Shown one piece after another: positions 33,924-43,428 of a stretch of 64,000 bases of DNA (its first letter is position 1; the number at the start of each line of letters is the position of its first letter). The notes beneath the pieces are model-generated. The model saw nothing but the letters and a program-made list of their open reading frames with translations, did no database searches and was not told where the DNA came from. The DNA comes from Daejeonella sp. JGW-45 (GTDB taxonomy: Bacteria > Bacteroidota > Bacteroidia > Sphingobacteriales > Sphingobacteriaceae), in assembly GCF_029360805.1 (NCBI RefSeq), contig NZ_JARKNC010000006.1, forward strand, positions 434,581 through 498,580. The letters are read 5' to 3'. Position numbers and translations under genes: made by a program.

Positions 33924-34886
33924 TTAATTTCTAAAATTCTGGGTAACGATGATCCCATGAATACCGGTATCTAAAATACTTATCCCTGCCCTGCCAAATG
34001 ATGCGCTTAAAATATTGGCACGGTGAGTAGGCGACTCCATTAGTCCTTCATGAGCCGACTGCAGTGTCTGAGCTAAGGCCAGGTTCTCACCCGCGACAGT
34101 AAAAGATACCCGGCCTGCCCGCATCCGGTCGAAAGGGCTTTTTGCCTCGGGGTTATAGTGTGAAAAATAGCCCCGCTGAAGCATATCTGCAGAATGCTTC
34201 AAGGCTACTCCGGCTAACTTTTTATCAAAAACCATGGGTTGAAGCCCCTTCTTTTTCCGTTCATTATTTATAAGTTGGAGCATCCTTATTTCCAGGTCGG
34301 GCCGCGGCTGAAAGCGGTCTGTTTTAAAAGGCAGGGTAACCATCTCATTGCCTTTCGTACGAACGGTAATATTCCGCTGCGCCATATAGCCGAGATCACT
34401 TGCCATATCAGCGATGGGTTTGCCCGGCCATTTCTCAGGGTTATTTAACAATCCCGCCAACTTACTGTCTTTGGTTCGTTGGGTAAGATTTCCGAGAGGG
34501 TAGGCCGATAGGAAAAATGAGACTAATGATGCATATACAACGCCCGAAACGAGACCAGGGAGAATTCCCGCAACTTTATTGGACCAATGATAGTGGGCGT
34601 CGCCAGGGATGTATGCCGACAGCCGGTCCCATGAGATCAAAATCATACGACTGGTAAGGATAAGTAGTATGATAAAAAAAACGGGCCTTATCCAAAAGCC
34701 GGTAATATTAAATTGATGTAAGAGGCGGACGATCTGGTCGGATAAGAAAAATGCCACCAGGAAGCTGCCAAGCCAGGTACTAAGCTCGGTTAGTGACTCT
34801 ATGAATCCCTTCCTGAATGCACTGTAAACTGTCAGCCCCATAATCAGGATCAGGATGATATCTGCGATATTCAACGAATCAAACAT
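33924..34886 (-). CDS. CvpA-like membrane domain fused to a CAP domain
   Basis: 320 residues. The N-terminal half (1-170) is CvpA-like: four hydrophobic helices, including IADIILILIMGLTVYSAFRKG and LSTWLGSFLVAFFLSDQI. The C-terminal half (about 195-320) is a CAP/SCP domain (MLQLINNERKKKGLQPMVFD, KHSADMLQRGYFSHYNP, AGENLALAQT, SPTHRANILSASFGRAGI). CvpA proteins are inner-membrane; the CAP domain would sit in the periplasm. The ATG lies directly after the M13 terminator. Confidence 0.88.
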   Translation of the reverse strand: MFDSLNIADIILILIMGLTVYSAFRKGFIESLTELSTWLGSFLVAFFLSDQIVRLLHQFNITGFWIRPVFFIILLILTSRMILISWDRLSAYIPGDAHYHWSNKVAGILPGLVSGVVYASLVSFFLSAYPLGNLTQRTKDSKLAGLLNNPEKWPGKPIADMASDLGYMAQRNITVRTKGNEMVTLPFKTDRFQPRPDLEIRMLQLINNERKKKGLQPMVFDKKLAGVALKHSADMLQRGYFSHYNPEAKSPFDRMRAGRVSFTVAGENLALAQTLQSAHEGLMESPTHRANILSASFGRAGISILDTGIHGIIVTQNFRN

Positions 34887-34926
34887 AAAAAAGCCCTGAA
34901 TTTGAAATTACACAAACGCAGGGCTT
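34887..34926 (-). terminator. Terminator of the M13 peptidase gene
   Basis: On the minus strand AAGCCCTG and CAGGGCTT form an 8-bp stem around a 20-nt loop, followed by six T. It ends directly at the start codon of the CvpA-CAP gene. Confidence 0.65.
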
Positions 34927-34946
34927 CTACAAATTATTACTGAAAA

Positions 34947-36995
34947 TTACCAGATCCGGATCCGGTCTTCTGGTTTCTTATATAGCTTATCTCCAGGCTT
35001 AATGTCGAACGCTTCATACCATGCATCCATGTTAACGGGTGCACCGATTGTACGGTACGGGCCTGGTGAGTGAGGATCGGTAACAATAAACTGTGCAGCT
35101 GTTTCGTTCAGAATATTGCCTTTCCAGACTTGAGCCCACGACAGGAAGAAGCGCTGATCAGGAGTAAACCCGTCGATTTTCTCATTGCTTTTTCCCTGCG
35201 CGGTCATTTTAAATGCTTCATAGGCAGCGTTAAGTCCGCCAAGATCGCCGATGTTCTCGCCAAGGGTCAGTTTGCCATTTACATGCAGCGTATCAAGAAC
35301 AGTATAAGCATCGAATTGTTCCTGCAAGGTTTTTGCTTTTGCTTTGAAGCGGGTCATGTCTTCTTCAGTCCACCAATTGCGTAAAGTGCCATCCTTATCA
35401 TACTGGCTGCCCGAATCGTCAAATCCGTGCGATATCTCGTGGCCTATCACAGCGCCGATACCGCCGTAGTTCACAGCATCATCCGCGTTAGGGTCAAAGA
35501 AAGGAAACTGCAGGATGCCTGCCGGGAAAACGATCTCGTTGTTTACCGGATTGTAGTAAGCATTTACAGTTGGTGCCGTCATGCCCCACCTGGTTTTATC
35601 AACCGGCTTCCCCAGTTGGCTGACCATATCCTGATAACTCCAGGCACTTGCATTCTTCAAGTTTTGGAAAAATGATTTTCTGTCTATCTGCAGTCCTTCA
35701 TAGTTTTTCCATTTGTCAGGATATGCAATCTTCGGCGTAAAAGCATGCAGCTTATCAAGCGCCTTTTGCTTGGTAGGAGCACTCATCCAGTCCAGGTTTT
35801 TGATCCTTATTTCATAAGCCTTTACCAGGTTGCTTACTAATTCCTGCATCCGTGCTTTAGCTTCCGGCTTGAAATGTTTCTCTACATAAAGCTGCCCTAA
35901 TAGATCTCCAACAGTGCCGTCTGTTAAAGATGACATCCTCTGCCAGCGTGGGGTTTGAATCTTCTGCCCTGTAAGTGCCTGGTTAAAAGCGAAATTTGCA
36001 TCCACAAAATCAGAGCTTAAGTAAGGTGCCGAGCTTTTCAGCAGATTCCATGTCAGATAAGTTTTCAGATCGCTGACCGGAGTGCTGGCCAGCACTGTAT
36101 TAAGCTCTGAAAAGAAAGCCGGTGAATTTACCAGGACGGTATCCTGGCCGCTTACTTTCATCAGCGGCAGCAAATGCTGCCACTTAAGGTTTGAGGTTGT
36201 CTTGCTCAGGTCGTTTACGGCAAATTTGTTATAAGTTTTATACGGGTCACGCATTTCGACTCTGCTCATCTGGGCAGCTGCCAGTTTCTTCTCAAAATCG
36301 AATATCGTCTCGGCATTCTTGCGGGCTTCAGCAGCAGGTGTTCCCGTAAGCGTAAAAAGCTGGGTAATATAAGCCCTGTATGCGTCCTGGATCTTTGTGC
36401 TGCGGGCATCATTTTTCAGGTAATAATCCCGGTCGGGCAAAGTTGTGCCGCCTTGCGAAAGCTGCGGAACAATATTCTTCACATTCTTGCGATCCTGGCC
36501 TACAAAAAAGCCGAAGAAAGGAGACCCTGCGCCGCGCGTACGCATAGCAGCAGCATGGTCAATCACACTGTTCAGATCTGTAAGCGTTGTGATCACCTGC
36601 AGGTCCGCCTTGATCGGGATATAGCCCAGTTTTTCAATGGCTAAACTATCCATTCCTGCCATATAGAAATCACCTACACGTCTTTCAATTGAACCTGCAG
36701 GCGCTTTACTGCTGGCAGATTCAGCAAGGATGGTTTTAACTGCGTTGATATTAAAGTCGCGCAGCTGGTTAAAACTTCCCCAGCGGGTTTCTTTGGCTGG
36801 TACCGGATTATTCTTTATCCAGGTGCCGCTCGCATAGTTGTAAAAATCGTCGCCAGGCTTGACAGTCAGGTCCATATTCGACCTGTCAATAAGGACAACC
36901 TTTTTTACCGGTTTCGAATCGTGCTGGGCATTTGCGTTAATCGACGCTAAGCTTGCCGCCCCAAACAGCATGGCTTTTAAATAATTTCTATTCAT
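34947..36995 (-). CDS. M13-family (neprilysin/PepO-like) zinc endopeptidase
   Basis: 682 residues with a signal peptide (MNRNYLKAMLFGAASLASINANAQ), so periplasmic or outer-membrane associated. The N-terminal M13_N domain starts at DDFYNYASGTWIKNNP. The catalytic domain has NAYYNP (478-483), the zinc site HEISH (519-523) and the third ligand E580 in ENIGDLGG. The tail ends FDIKPGDKLYKKPEDRIRIW, ending in W as is usual. It degrades short peptides. No partner gene nearby; upstream is a long gap with a palindrome. Confidence 0.95.
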   Translation of the reverse strand: MNRNYLKAMLFGAASLASINANAQHDSKPVKKVVLIDRSNMDLTVKPGDDFYNYASGTWIKNNPVPAKETRWGSFNQLRDFNINAVKTILAESASSKAPAGSIERRVGDFYMAGMDSLAIEKLGYIPIKADLQVITTLTDLNSVIDHAAAMRTRGAGSPFFGFFVGQDRKNVKNIVPQLSQGGTTLPDRDYYLKNDARSTKIQDAYRAYITQLFTLTGTPAAEARKNAETIFDFEKKLAAAQMSRVEMRDPYKTYNKFAVNDLSKTTSNLKWQHLLPLMKVSGQDTVLVNSPAFFSELNTVLASTPVSDLKTYLTWNLLKSSAPYLSSDFVDANFAFNQALTGQKIQTPRWQRMSSLTDGTVGDLLGQLYVEKHFKPEAKARMQELVSNLVKAYEIRIKNLDWMSAPTKQKALDKLHAFTPKIAYPDKWKNYEGLQIDRKSFFQNLKNASAWSYQDMVSQLGKPVDKTRWGMTAPTVNAYYNPVNNEIVFPAGILQFPFFDPNADDAVNYGGIGAVIGHEISHGFDDSGSQYDKDGTLRNWWTEEDMTRFKAKAKTLQEQFDAYTVLDTLHVNGKLTLGENIGDLGGLNAAYEAFKMTAQGKSNEKIDGFTPDQRFFLSWAQVWKGNILNETAAQFIVTDPHSPGPYRTIGAPVNMDAWYEAFDIKPGDKLYKKPEDRIRIW

Positions 36996-37042
36996 ATTAA
37001 TAAATGGTTAGTTAGCTGAGAATCAGCCCGTGAATTTAAGAG

Positions 37043-37059
37043 TATTCTCCGGGAGAATA
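37043..37059. promoter_or_regulatory. Palindrome upstream of the M13 peptidase gene
   Basis: TATTCTCCGGGAGAATA is an 8-bp perfect inverted repeat around a central G, 48 bp upstream of the M13 start codon. It has the shape of a dimeric repressor site; the regulator is unknown. Confidence 0.4.
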
Positions 37060-37333
37060 AAATTGACAGGAAAGTTTTATTTGTTGAACCAGCTAAGAAT
37101 GCGGCCAATCCTTAAGTAATCAAGGAAAAATGACGAAATCTTGAAATTCGGAGTAATTTTCATGTTTCCCTTGTATCTATCATCTTGGTTTCAACAGGCA
37201 GATCACGATATATAACTATCTGCTGGCAATATTATTGCTCCCCCGTCCGAAAAAATGTGATTCTCCTGCATTCAGATACCGCTTTTTTTGCGGGAATTAG
37301 GTGTGCTGCTTCGAATTTCAGCGCTTAAATACT

Positions 37334-37341
37334 TAAATTTG
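37334..37341 (+). promoter_or_regulatory. -7 promoter box of valS
   Basis: TAAATTTG, exact TAnnTTTG match, 22 nt before the valS ATG at 37364. Confidence 0.5.
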
Positions 37342-37363
37342 TAATAAATTCCCCTTTGTTAAA

Positions 37364-40054
37364 ATGAGCATTCCGAAAACGTATAGTCCTAAAGAATCTG
37401 AGAATAAATGGTATAAGTACTGGCTTGAAAAGAAGTTTTTCCGCTCAGTGCCTGATGAGCGTGAACCTTATACTATTGTAATACCCCCGCCTAATGTTAC
37501 CGGCGTATTGCACATGGGCCATATGCTCAACAACACAATTCAGGATGTACTGATACGCAGAGCCAGGATGCAAGGCAAAAACGCCTGCTGGGTACCCGGT
37601 ACCGATCACGCTTCGATAGCAACGGAAGCAAAAGTTGTGGCTTTGCTTAAGGAGAAAGGCATTGAAAAGAAGGATGTCAGCCGTGAGGAATTCATGCGGC
37701 ACGCCTATGAGTGGAAAGACAAATACGGGGGTATTATCCTGAAACAACTGGAAAAGCTGGGGGCATCCTGCGACTGGGACCGTACCAGGTTTACCATGGA
37801 GGATGATCTTTCCGAAGCTGTGATAGATACCTTCATCCATCTTTATAGAAAGGGCTGGATATATCGGGGTATCCGGATGGTGAACTGGGATCCGAAAGGG
37901 AAGACCGCAGTATCCGATGAGGAAGTTATCCGCAAAGAAGTAAACCAGAAGCTTTATTATATCAGGTATCAGGTATCAGGTGTCGGGTCTGAGGTATCAG
38001 GTATCAGGTCTGAGGTATCAGGTACGGGGTCTCAGACCTCAGAACCTCCGGCTTCAGATTACATCGTTATCGCCACAACCCGGCCTGAAACCATCATGGC
38101 CGATTCTGCGATATGCATCAATCCCAACGATAGTCGTTACAGGCATCTTAAAGGACAGAAAGTTATAATCCCTTTGATCAACCGGGAAATCCCGGTTATC
38201 GAAGACGATTATGTAGACATGGAATTCGGAACAGGCTGTCTGAAGGTAACTCCCGCACATGATCTTAATGACTATGAGCTGGGAATCAGGCATAATCTTC
38301 CGGTCATAGATATATTGAATGATGACGGATCATTGAACGACAAAGCGCAGATCCTTGTTGGTGAAGACCGTTTTGCAGCGCGGAAGAAGATAGCAGTTAT
38401 GCTCGAAGAAAAAGCAAGCCTGGAAAAGGTCGAAGAATACAGGTCGCAGGTAGGTTTTTCTGAACGAACGGACGCAGCCATCGAGCCGAAGCTATCGCTC
38501 CAGTGGTTCTGTAAGATGTCGGAGATGTCGGGGCCGGCTCTCGATTATGTGCTGACAGGCGAGATTCAGCTGATACCCGAGAAATTTATCAATACCTACC
38601 GGCATTGGATGGAGAACGTGAAAGACTGGTGTATAAGCAGGCAGCTTTGGTGGGGCCAGCGGATACCAGCCTGGTATAATGAAAAAGGGGAGTGGGTGGT
38701 TGCAAAAACCGAAGAGGAAGCAAAGGCAGAGTTCAGGGCCCAGTTCCCGGGTTCGGCCGAAGGTGCTATACGCCAGGATGAAGATGTAATGGATACCTGG
38801 TTTTCTTCATGGCTTTGGCCAATATCTGTTTTTGATGGGTTTAAAGATCCGGATAATGCCGATATCAATTATTATTACCCTACTAACGACCTGGTAACTG
38901 CTCCGGAGATATTATTTTTCTGGGTAGCGAGAATGATCATGGCCGGACACGAATTCCGGGGCCAGGCGCCATTTAAAAATGTTTATCTCACCGGTATCGT
39001 AAGGGATAAGCAGGGCAGAAAGATGTCCAAGTCGCTAGGTAATTCACCCGATCCGATCGATCTGATAGATAAATATGGTGCTGATGGTGTCCGCGTTGGA
39101 ATGCTCTTATGCTCCCCGGCGGGTAATGACCTGATGTTTGACGAAGCTTACTGTGAGCAGGGAAGAAACTTTGCAAATAAAATATGGAACGCTTTTCGCC
39201 TGGTCAAAGGACTTGAGGTCGACCGGGAACTGGTAAGTACTAACCGGGAGGCTGTTAGATGGTTCGACTCAGCTTTTAACCAGGCGCTGAATGATATAGA
39301 GGAGAATTACAAACAATACCGGCTATCAGAAGCCTTGATGGGAATTTATAAGCTCGTATGGGATGATTTCTGTGCCTGGTACCTGGAAATGATCAAGCCG
39401 GCCTATCAGCAGCCCATCGATGCCCAAACCCACGAGGCTACCATTCGCTATTTCGAACGTATCTTAAAGCTGCTTCACCCCCTTATGCCCTTCCTGACAG
39501 AAGAACTATGGCACGACGAGCTGTTTGGAGAAAGAACTGAGTTAGATTGCTGCATCGTGGCTGCCTACCCTGAGTTGGGTGCGGTAGATGGCGGACTTAT
39601 AAGGGATATTGATACGGTCAAACAGCTGGTTAGCGAGATCAGGAACATCAGGAACATCAAACAGATATCGCCGAAAGAACCTTTACCCTTAAACATAAGA
39701 GTCAATTCAGGAATGGCCTACGATAAATATCTTAGCATCATCTCCAAATTGGCGAACATCAGCGAGGTCCGGTTCGTAGATGACAAGGTAAGCGGTGCCG
39801 CTTCTTTTATGGCCGGGAAGGACGAGTTCTTTATTCAACTGGCCAGTACTATTGATGCCGGTGCAGAAAGAGAGCGCCTCGGGAAAGAGATCGATTACTT
39901 AAAAGGCTTCCTGAAATCGGTAGAGGCTAAACTGTCTAATGAGCGTTTTGTTCAGAACGCCAAAGCCGATATAGTGGACAACGAACGCAGGAAAAAGGAT
40001 GATGCGCTGTCCAAGATTAAAATTCTTGAAGACAGCCTGCAGGATCTAGCGTAG
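37364..40054 (+). CDS. valS: Valyl-tRNA synthetase with an in-frame repeat-derived insertion
   Basis: Class I aminoacyl-tRNA synthetase, 896 residues. The HIGH motif is HMGH at 50-53 and KMSKS is at about residue 552 in GRKMSKSLGN. The CP1 editing domain begins near IATTRPET, and the C-terminal coiled coil (about 830-896, ERERLGKEIDYLKGFLKS) is present. Between KLYYIRYQ and DYIVIATTRPET, about 30 extra residues (roughly 200-230, rich in V, S, G and E) are encoded by heptamer repeats at 37960-38057. Homologues usually join these two segments directly. The frame is kept, so the enzyme is probably functional. It overlaps the convergent kinase gene by 9 bp. Confidence 0.96.
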   Translation: MSIPKTYSPKESENKWYKYWLEKKFFRSVPDEREPYTIVIPPPNVTGVLHMGHMLNNTIQDVLIRRARMQGKNACWVPGTDHASIATEAKVVALLKEKGIEKKDVSREEFMRHAYEWKDKYGGIILKQLEKLGASCDWDRTRFTMEDDLSEAVIDTFIHLYRKGWIYRGIRMVNWDPKGKTAVSDEEVIRKEVNQKLYYIRYQVSGVGSEVSGIRSEVSGTGSQTSEPPASDYIVIATTRPETIMADSAICINPNDSRYRHLKGQKVIIPLINREIPVIEDDYVDMEFGTGCLKVTPAHDLNDYELGIRHNLPVIDILNDDGSLNDKAQILVGEDRFAARKKIAVMLEEKASLEKVEEYRSQVGFSERTDAAIEPKLSLQWFCKMSEMSGPALDYVLTGEIQLIPEKFINTYRHWMENVKDWCISRQLWWGQRIPAWYNEKGEWVVAKTEEEAKAEFRAQFPGSAEGAIRQDEDVMDTWFSSWLWPISVFDGFKDPDNADINYYYPTNDLVTAPEILFFWVARMIMAGHEFRGQAPFKNVYLTGIVRDKQGRKMSKSLGNSPDPIDLIDKYGADGVRVGMLLCSPAGNDLMFDEAYCEQGRNFANKIWNAFRLVKGLEVDRELVSTNREAVRWFDSAFNQALNDIEENYKQYRLSEALMGIYKLVWDDFCAWYLEMIKPAYQQPIDAQTHEATIRYFERILKLLHPLMPFLTEELWHDELFGERTELDCCIVAAYPELGAVDGGLIRDIDTVKQLVSEIRNIRNIKQISPKEPLPLNIRVNSGMAYDKYLSIISKLANISEVRFVDDKVSGAASFMAGKDEFFIQLASTIDAGAERERLGKEIDYLKGFLKSVEAKLSNERFVQNAKADIVDNERRKKDDALSKIKILEDSLQDLA
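37960..38057 (+). repeat. Heptamer repeat inside valS
   Basis: Fourteen consecutive 7-bp units: TATCAGG (x3), TGTCGGG, TCTGAGG, TATCAGG (x2), TCTGAGG, TATCAGG, TACGGGG, TCTCAGA, CCTCAGA, ACCTCCG, GCTTCAG. The later units diverge. The tract is translated in frame as a hydrophilic spacer, and no unit contains a stop codon in the valS frame. Confidence 0.85.
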
Positions 40055-42433
40055 ATCAGTAAGGTTTCTTTTCGCGGTATAGTGAAGCACCATTCTGTAT
40101 AGCTCATCGGGCAGGAATGGCTTTACAACAATATCATTCATGCCGGCTTCACGTACCTTGTCGCCTACCTCCTTTGGCAGGTTGGCGGTAAGGGCAATGA
40201 TGGGCACTTTGATACCCCTGGCGCGCATTTTCATGGCAGCTTCGTAGCCATCCATTACCGGCATATGCAGATCTATCAGCACCAGGCCATGTATTGCAGG
40301 GTTTATTTTATCTAATGCATCGGCGCCGTTTATGGCTGTATCTATTGTGGCGCCCCAGCGCTCCAAAAATTTCTGAGCCACCAGCACATTCATCGGGTTA
40401 TCTTCTACAACCAATATGTGAACATCCTTCAGGGGCATATTATCTTCCCGCGGCCCGGCGAATTCATTATTTTTTTGTTCAGTGGTGGCGGTGCACTTCT
40501 CAAAGATCTGGGTAAAGAAGAAGGTAGATCCTTTTCCTTCCTCACTGACGAGCTGAAGGGTGGAATGTTGAAGTTCCAGTATCTTTTTGCTGATAGCGAG
40601 GCCCAGTCCCGTACCGCCAAAGCCCCGTGATGTCGACGAATCTGCCTGTGTAAACCGCTCGAAAATTATGCGTTGCTTTTCCTCGGGAATACCTATACCT
40701 GTGTCTTTGACCTGGAAACAAAGCGCCATCTGCTGATCATCCTGGCGTTTTACCTCTATACTTACTTCAACAGAACCTGCCTGTGTGAATTTAATTGCAT
40801 TATGTACCAGGTTGGTTATAACCTGCGAGAGCCTTGTCGGATCGCCAAGGACCTTGTGTTTAAGCTCATCGTCAATTTTAACTGTAAGCCCGATGCCCTT
40901 GTCTGATGCCGTCTCCCGCAAGCCCGTTACGATATTTCTTACGATCATAGCAGCGCCCATTTCGATATGCTCAAATGTGATCATGCCGGCTTCGATCTTG
41001 CTGTAATCGAGAACGTCATTTACGATTGCCAAAAGATTATTGGCCGAAAACAGCATCACATTAAGTTTTTCAATTTGGTCGGCCCGCGGTTCCTCTTTGA
41101 GTAACAGGTGACTCATCCCAATTACCGAATTCAGTGGTGTCCTTATCTCATGGCTCATCGTGCTTAAGAACTCGCTTTTCGCGACAAGCCCCATTTCAGC
41201 TTGCTCGCTCGCCTGCCGGAGCGCGAAAGATACCCGGTGCGACAGGATCAGCGATTGCAGGAAGAAGAAGCTCAGGTAGCAGATGAAGCCCAGAAGCTGC
41301 ATGTCAGGAATGAAGAGCCAGTAATGAAGTAAGGAAATGGCAAATACACACATTATTGAGACTGAACTCATCAGCGCATACAGGGAGCCGGGCCGCTTTT
41401 CCCTGTGGGCTATGGTGTATATATAAGGAATATAAATCAGGCAGAACACCATCACCACTAAAAAAGGATTAATTAGCTGCGAGAAGTAGAACGGAGCGAG
41501 TGTAAGGGAGGCGATGGTAAAGAACGCACATAACACCGTGATTACTTTCACTACAGTATGGTTAACATCGTCCGGGTACAAATACCTCGTATAGAGCCCA
41601 AACAGACCGATACCCAGAAATAGCGTCATGTATTCCAGCCTGACCGCTATGTGCCAGGAAATATCGGGGAACAGGCTGTGCAAAGTATAGTTATCGATAC
41701 CAATTGTCCGGTAACTATAGATGATCGTGAAGAGGGCAAAAAGTAAAATAGCCTTGTCGCGGTTACCGAGGAGATACAGGCCCAGGAAAAAAAAGCCGCC
41801 CATTACCAGGCATCCGGTGAGAACCAGGTCTATGGCATCAGCACGGTTATGATTTAACTCCAGCAAGTCGCGGTCGCCTAGGGTAACAGATTTCTTAGTG
41901 CCGCCTTTGCTGTGAGCAAAATTGGCTATCTGCAGAATGATATCGAGACTGCCTGTATTGGGCGGGATATCGATCGTCTTGTACTGCCAGGAAGGCTCAA
42001 AGTCTTTCTCCGAGGTACCGACCTTGCCGTTTTTTGCTGCCGGCTTTCCATTAATGAATAGCTGGTAGGCCGTATATACATCGGTCATCGCTATCCTTAA
42101 AGGGCCGTGATCAGCAGGTAGTAGAACTTTCAGGGTGTAGGTGGCGTACCCGTAAGCCGGCAATTTTTTACCGTTCAGCAGATACCCGTCCCAGCGGTGT
42201 GGAAAATTTACCAGGATTCCGTTGCCGGGCAGCGTATCCCCCGGGTTTATTAATCGTTGCCAGTAAAAGTGCCACTGGCCGTCAAGTTTTATTTCATCAG
42301 AGAAAGAATTGTTACGCAGGTCCAGGACTCCATTCCGGGCTTGAGGAGTTTTGAAGTTTGAAGTGTTTGCAGCATATACCGATGTGCCGGATAACGCTAT
42401 CAGTAATAAGTATAAGACAACATAAACTCTCAT
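40046..42433 (-). CDS. Hybrid sensor histidine kinase/response regulator with 7TM-DISM sensor
   Basis: 795 residues from MRVYVVLYLLLIALSG. Signal peptide, then an extracellular sugar-binding-like DISMED2 domain (about 30-175), seven transmembrane helices (about 190-385), HisKA with phosphorylatable His at about 428 in MSHEIRTPLNS, HATPase_c (about 530-650, with GGTGLGLAISKKIL), and a C-terminal receiver with Asp at about 719 in VLIDLHMPVMDG. No DNA-binding output is attached. The start is taken at 42433 because the longer frame lacks a signal peptide. It overlaps valS convergently. Confidence 0.93.
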   Translation of the reverse strand: MRVYVVLYLLLIALSGTSVYAANTSNFKTPQARNGVLDLRNNSFSDEIKLDGQWHFYWQRLINPGDTLPGNGILVNFPHRWDGYLLNGKKLPAYGYATYTLKVLLPADHGPLRIAMTDVYTAYQLFINGKPAAKNGKVGTSEKDFEPSWQYKTIDIPPNTGSLDIILQIANFAHSKGGTKKSVTLGDRDLLELNHNRADAIDLVLTGCLVMGGFFFLGLYLLGNRDKAILLFALFTIIYSYRTIGIDNYTLHSLFPDISWHIAVRLEYMTLFLGIGLFGLYTRYLYPDDVNHTVVKVITVLCAFFTIASLTLAPFYFSQLINPFLVVMVFCLIYIPYIYTIAHREKRPGSLYALMSSVSIMCVFAISLLHYWLFIPDMQLLGFICYLSFFFLQSLILSHRVSFALRQASEQAEMGLVAKSEFLSTMSHEIRTPLNSVIGMSHLLLKEEPRADQIEKLNVMLFSANNLLAIVNDVLDYSKIEAGMITFEHIEMGAAMIVRNIVTGLRETASDKGIGLTVKIDDELKHKVLGDPTRLSQVITNLVHNAIKFTQAGSVEVSIEVKRQDDQQMALCFQVKDTGIGIPEEKQRIIFERFTQADSSTSRGFGGTGLGLAISKKILELQHSTLQLVSEEGKGSTFFFTQIFEKCTATTEQKNNEFAGPREDNMPLKDVHILVVEDNPMNVLVAQKFLERWGATIDTAINGADALDKINPAIHGLVLIDLHMPVMDGYEAAMKMRARGIKVPIIALTANLPKEVGDKVREAGMNDIVVKPFLPDELYRMVLHYTAKRNLTDLR

Positions 42434-42625
42434 TTTTATGTATAAACTTATTTTAGAGCGCTTAATATCATAGAGAGCAAAGATCAGGCCGCTGTCAGGT
42501 GTGTTTAAGCAAGCCCGCCCGTGTTGTAGCTGCAAAAATAATCCATTAAAATATCATTTTAGCAATTGAGATATAAAAATATGCCATTGCCTGGCAAGGT
42601 GAGAAGATAAATCGGCCTTAATAAT

Positions 42626-43333
42626 CTAGTTAATAGAACGCAATTGTAAGCCTATAGGGGAGTTAGAAGCGTTCGATCTTAATCCCTTCACCCATGCAGT
42701 ATACATAATCCCTGCATTGATCGTTACGTTTTGCTCTGCAAGCAATTCGCCCGTCGCGGTTTTTAACTGCAGGTCGTATACTCCGGGATCTAAGGCCTTG
42801 AATGCTGACGCCGTTTTGTACCCCTGCTCCGGGAAAAGCACCGTGCCGTTTTTAAGAGACAGTATAAGGCTTCCTCCATCCGGGCTTAACTGAACGAACC
42901 TTATTTTGGCTTTGCCCGCAGGCGGCGCGGTCAGGTCATCTTCCGTAAACAGGGTCGTAATTGACCCGGGCTCACCGGCTATAAAAATGGTGTGATAAGT
43001 GTTTTGTTTAAAGGTAACACTCGTTTTCAGGAAGTAGTCCGGTGCTGTGTCCTCAATTGCATCGAAAGTCTTTTCGCCCGGGAAAGTAATAAAATACCCG
43101 CTTTCCCCGGTATAGTGCAAAGGGGCACCCTGTACTTTAGAACCGCCGATAAAGAAACCTACCGGGTTCATCCCGATGCTCGCATTGACCACATTTACGG
43201 CCGACAGCAATTCCTGCGGCTGGTCTTGATCGAGCTTCTGGCAGGCTGCTATTATGCTTCCTAAAAAAAATACAAGAATTGTTATGAAAATTGTTCTGAC
43301 CAGTGGGAGGCCGGGAATTCTTATTGTTGTCAT
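42626..43333 (-). CDS. DUF4397 domain lipoprotein
   Basis: 235 residues. A signal sequence ends in a lipobox (LGSIIAAC, Cys30). The DUF4397 fold follows with VNVVNASIGMNPVGFFIGGSKV, YHTIFIAGEPGSITTLF and AKIRFVQLSPDGGSLILSLKNG, a beta-sandwich found in Bacteroidota surface lipoproteins. No ligand is known. It stands alone between the kinase and the HsdR_N protein. Confidence 0.86.
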   Translation of the reverse strand: MTTIRIPGLPLVRTIFITILVFFLGSIIAACQKLDQDQPQELLSAVNVVNASIGMNPVGFFIGGSKVQGAPLHYTGESGYFITFPGEKTFDAIEDTAPDYFLKTSVTFKQNTYHTIFIAGEPGSITTLFTEDDLTAPPAGKAKIRFVQLSPDGGSLILSLKNGTVLFPEQGYKTASAFKALDPGVYDLQLKTATGELLAEQNVTINAGIMYTAWVKGLRSNASNSPIGLQLRSIN

Positions 43334-43428
43334 AAGGGCTATACGGTAAAAATCGCCCGGATATTACGGAAGGTTTATAAAAAGATTGACTTTCGGCTAA
43401 GAAATCTTCAGACCCGCGGCTCGTGCGA

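Larger units (their letters stand above)
36996..37363. other. Divergent intergenic region between the M13 peptidase gene and valS
   Basis: This 368-bp gap separates divergent genes. It contains a perfect palindrome (37043-37059), the valS -7 box (37334-37341) and AT-rich sequence. I see no RNA gene or convincing open frame. Confidence 0.4.

Noticed and set aside
37980..38168. Separate small gene over the valS repeat
   Set aside because: It is a +2 frame of the heptamer tract running into conserved valS sequence; open only because the repeat lacks stops in more than one frame.
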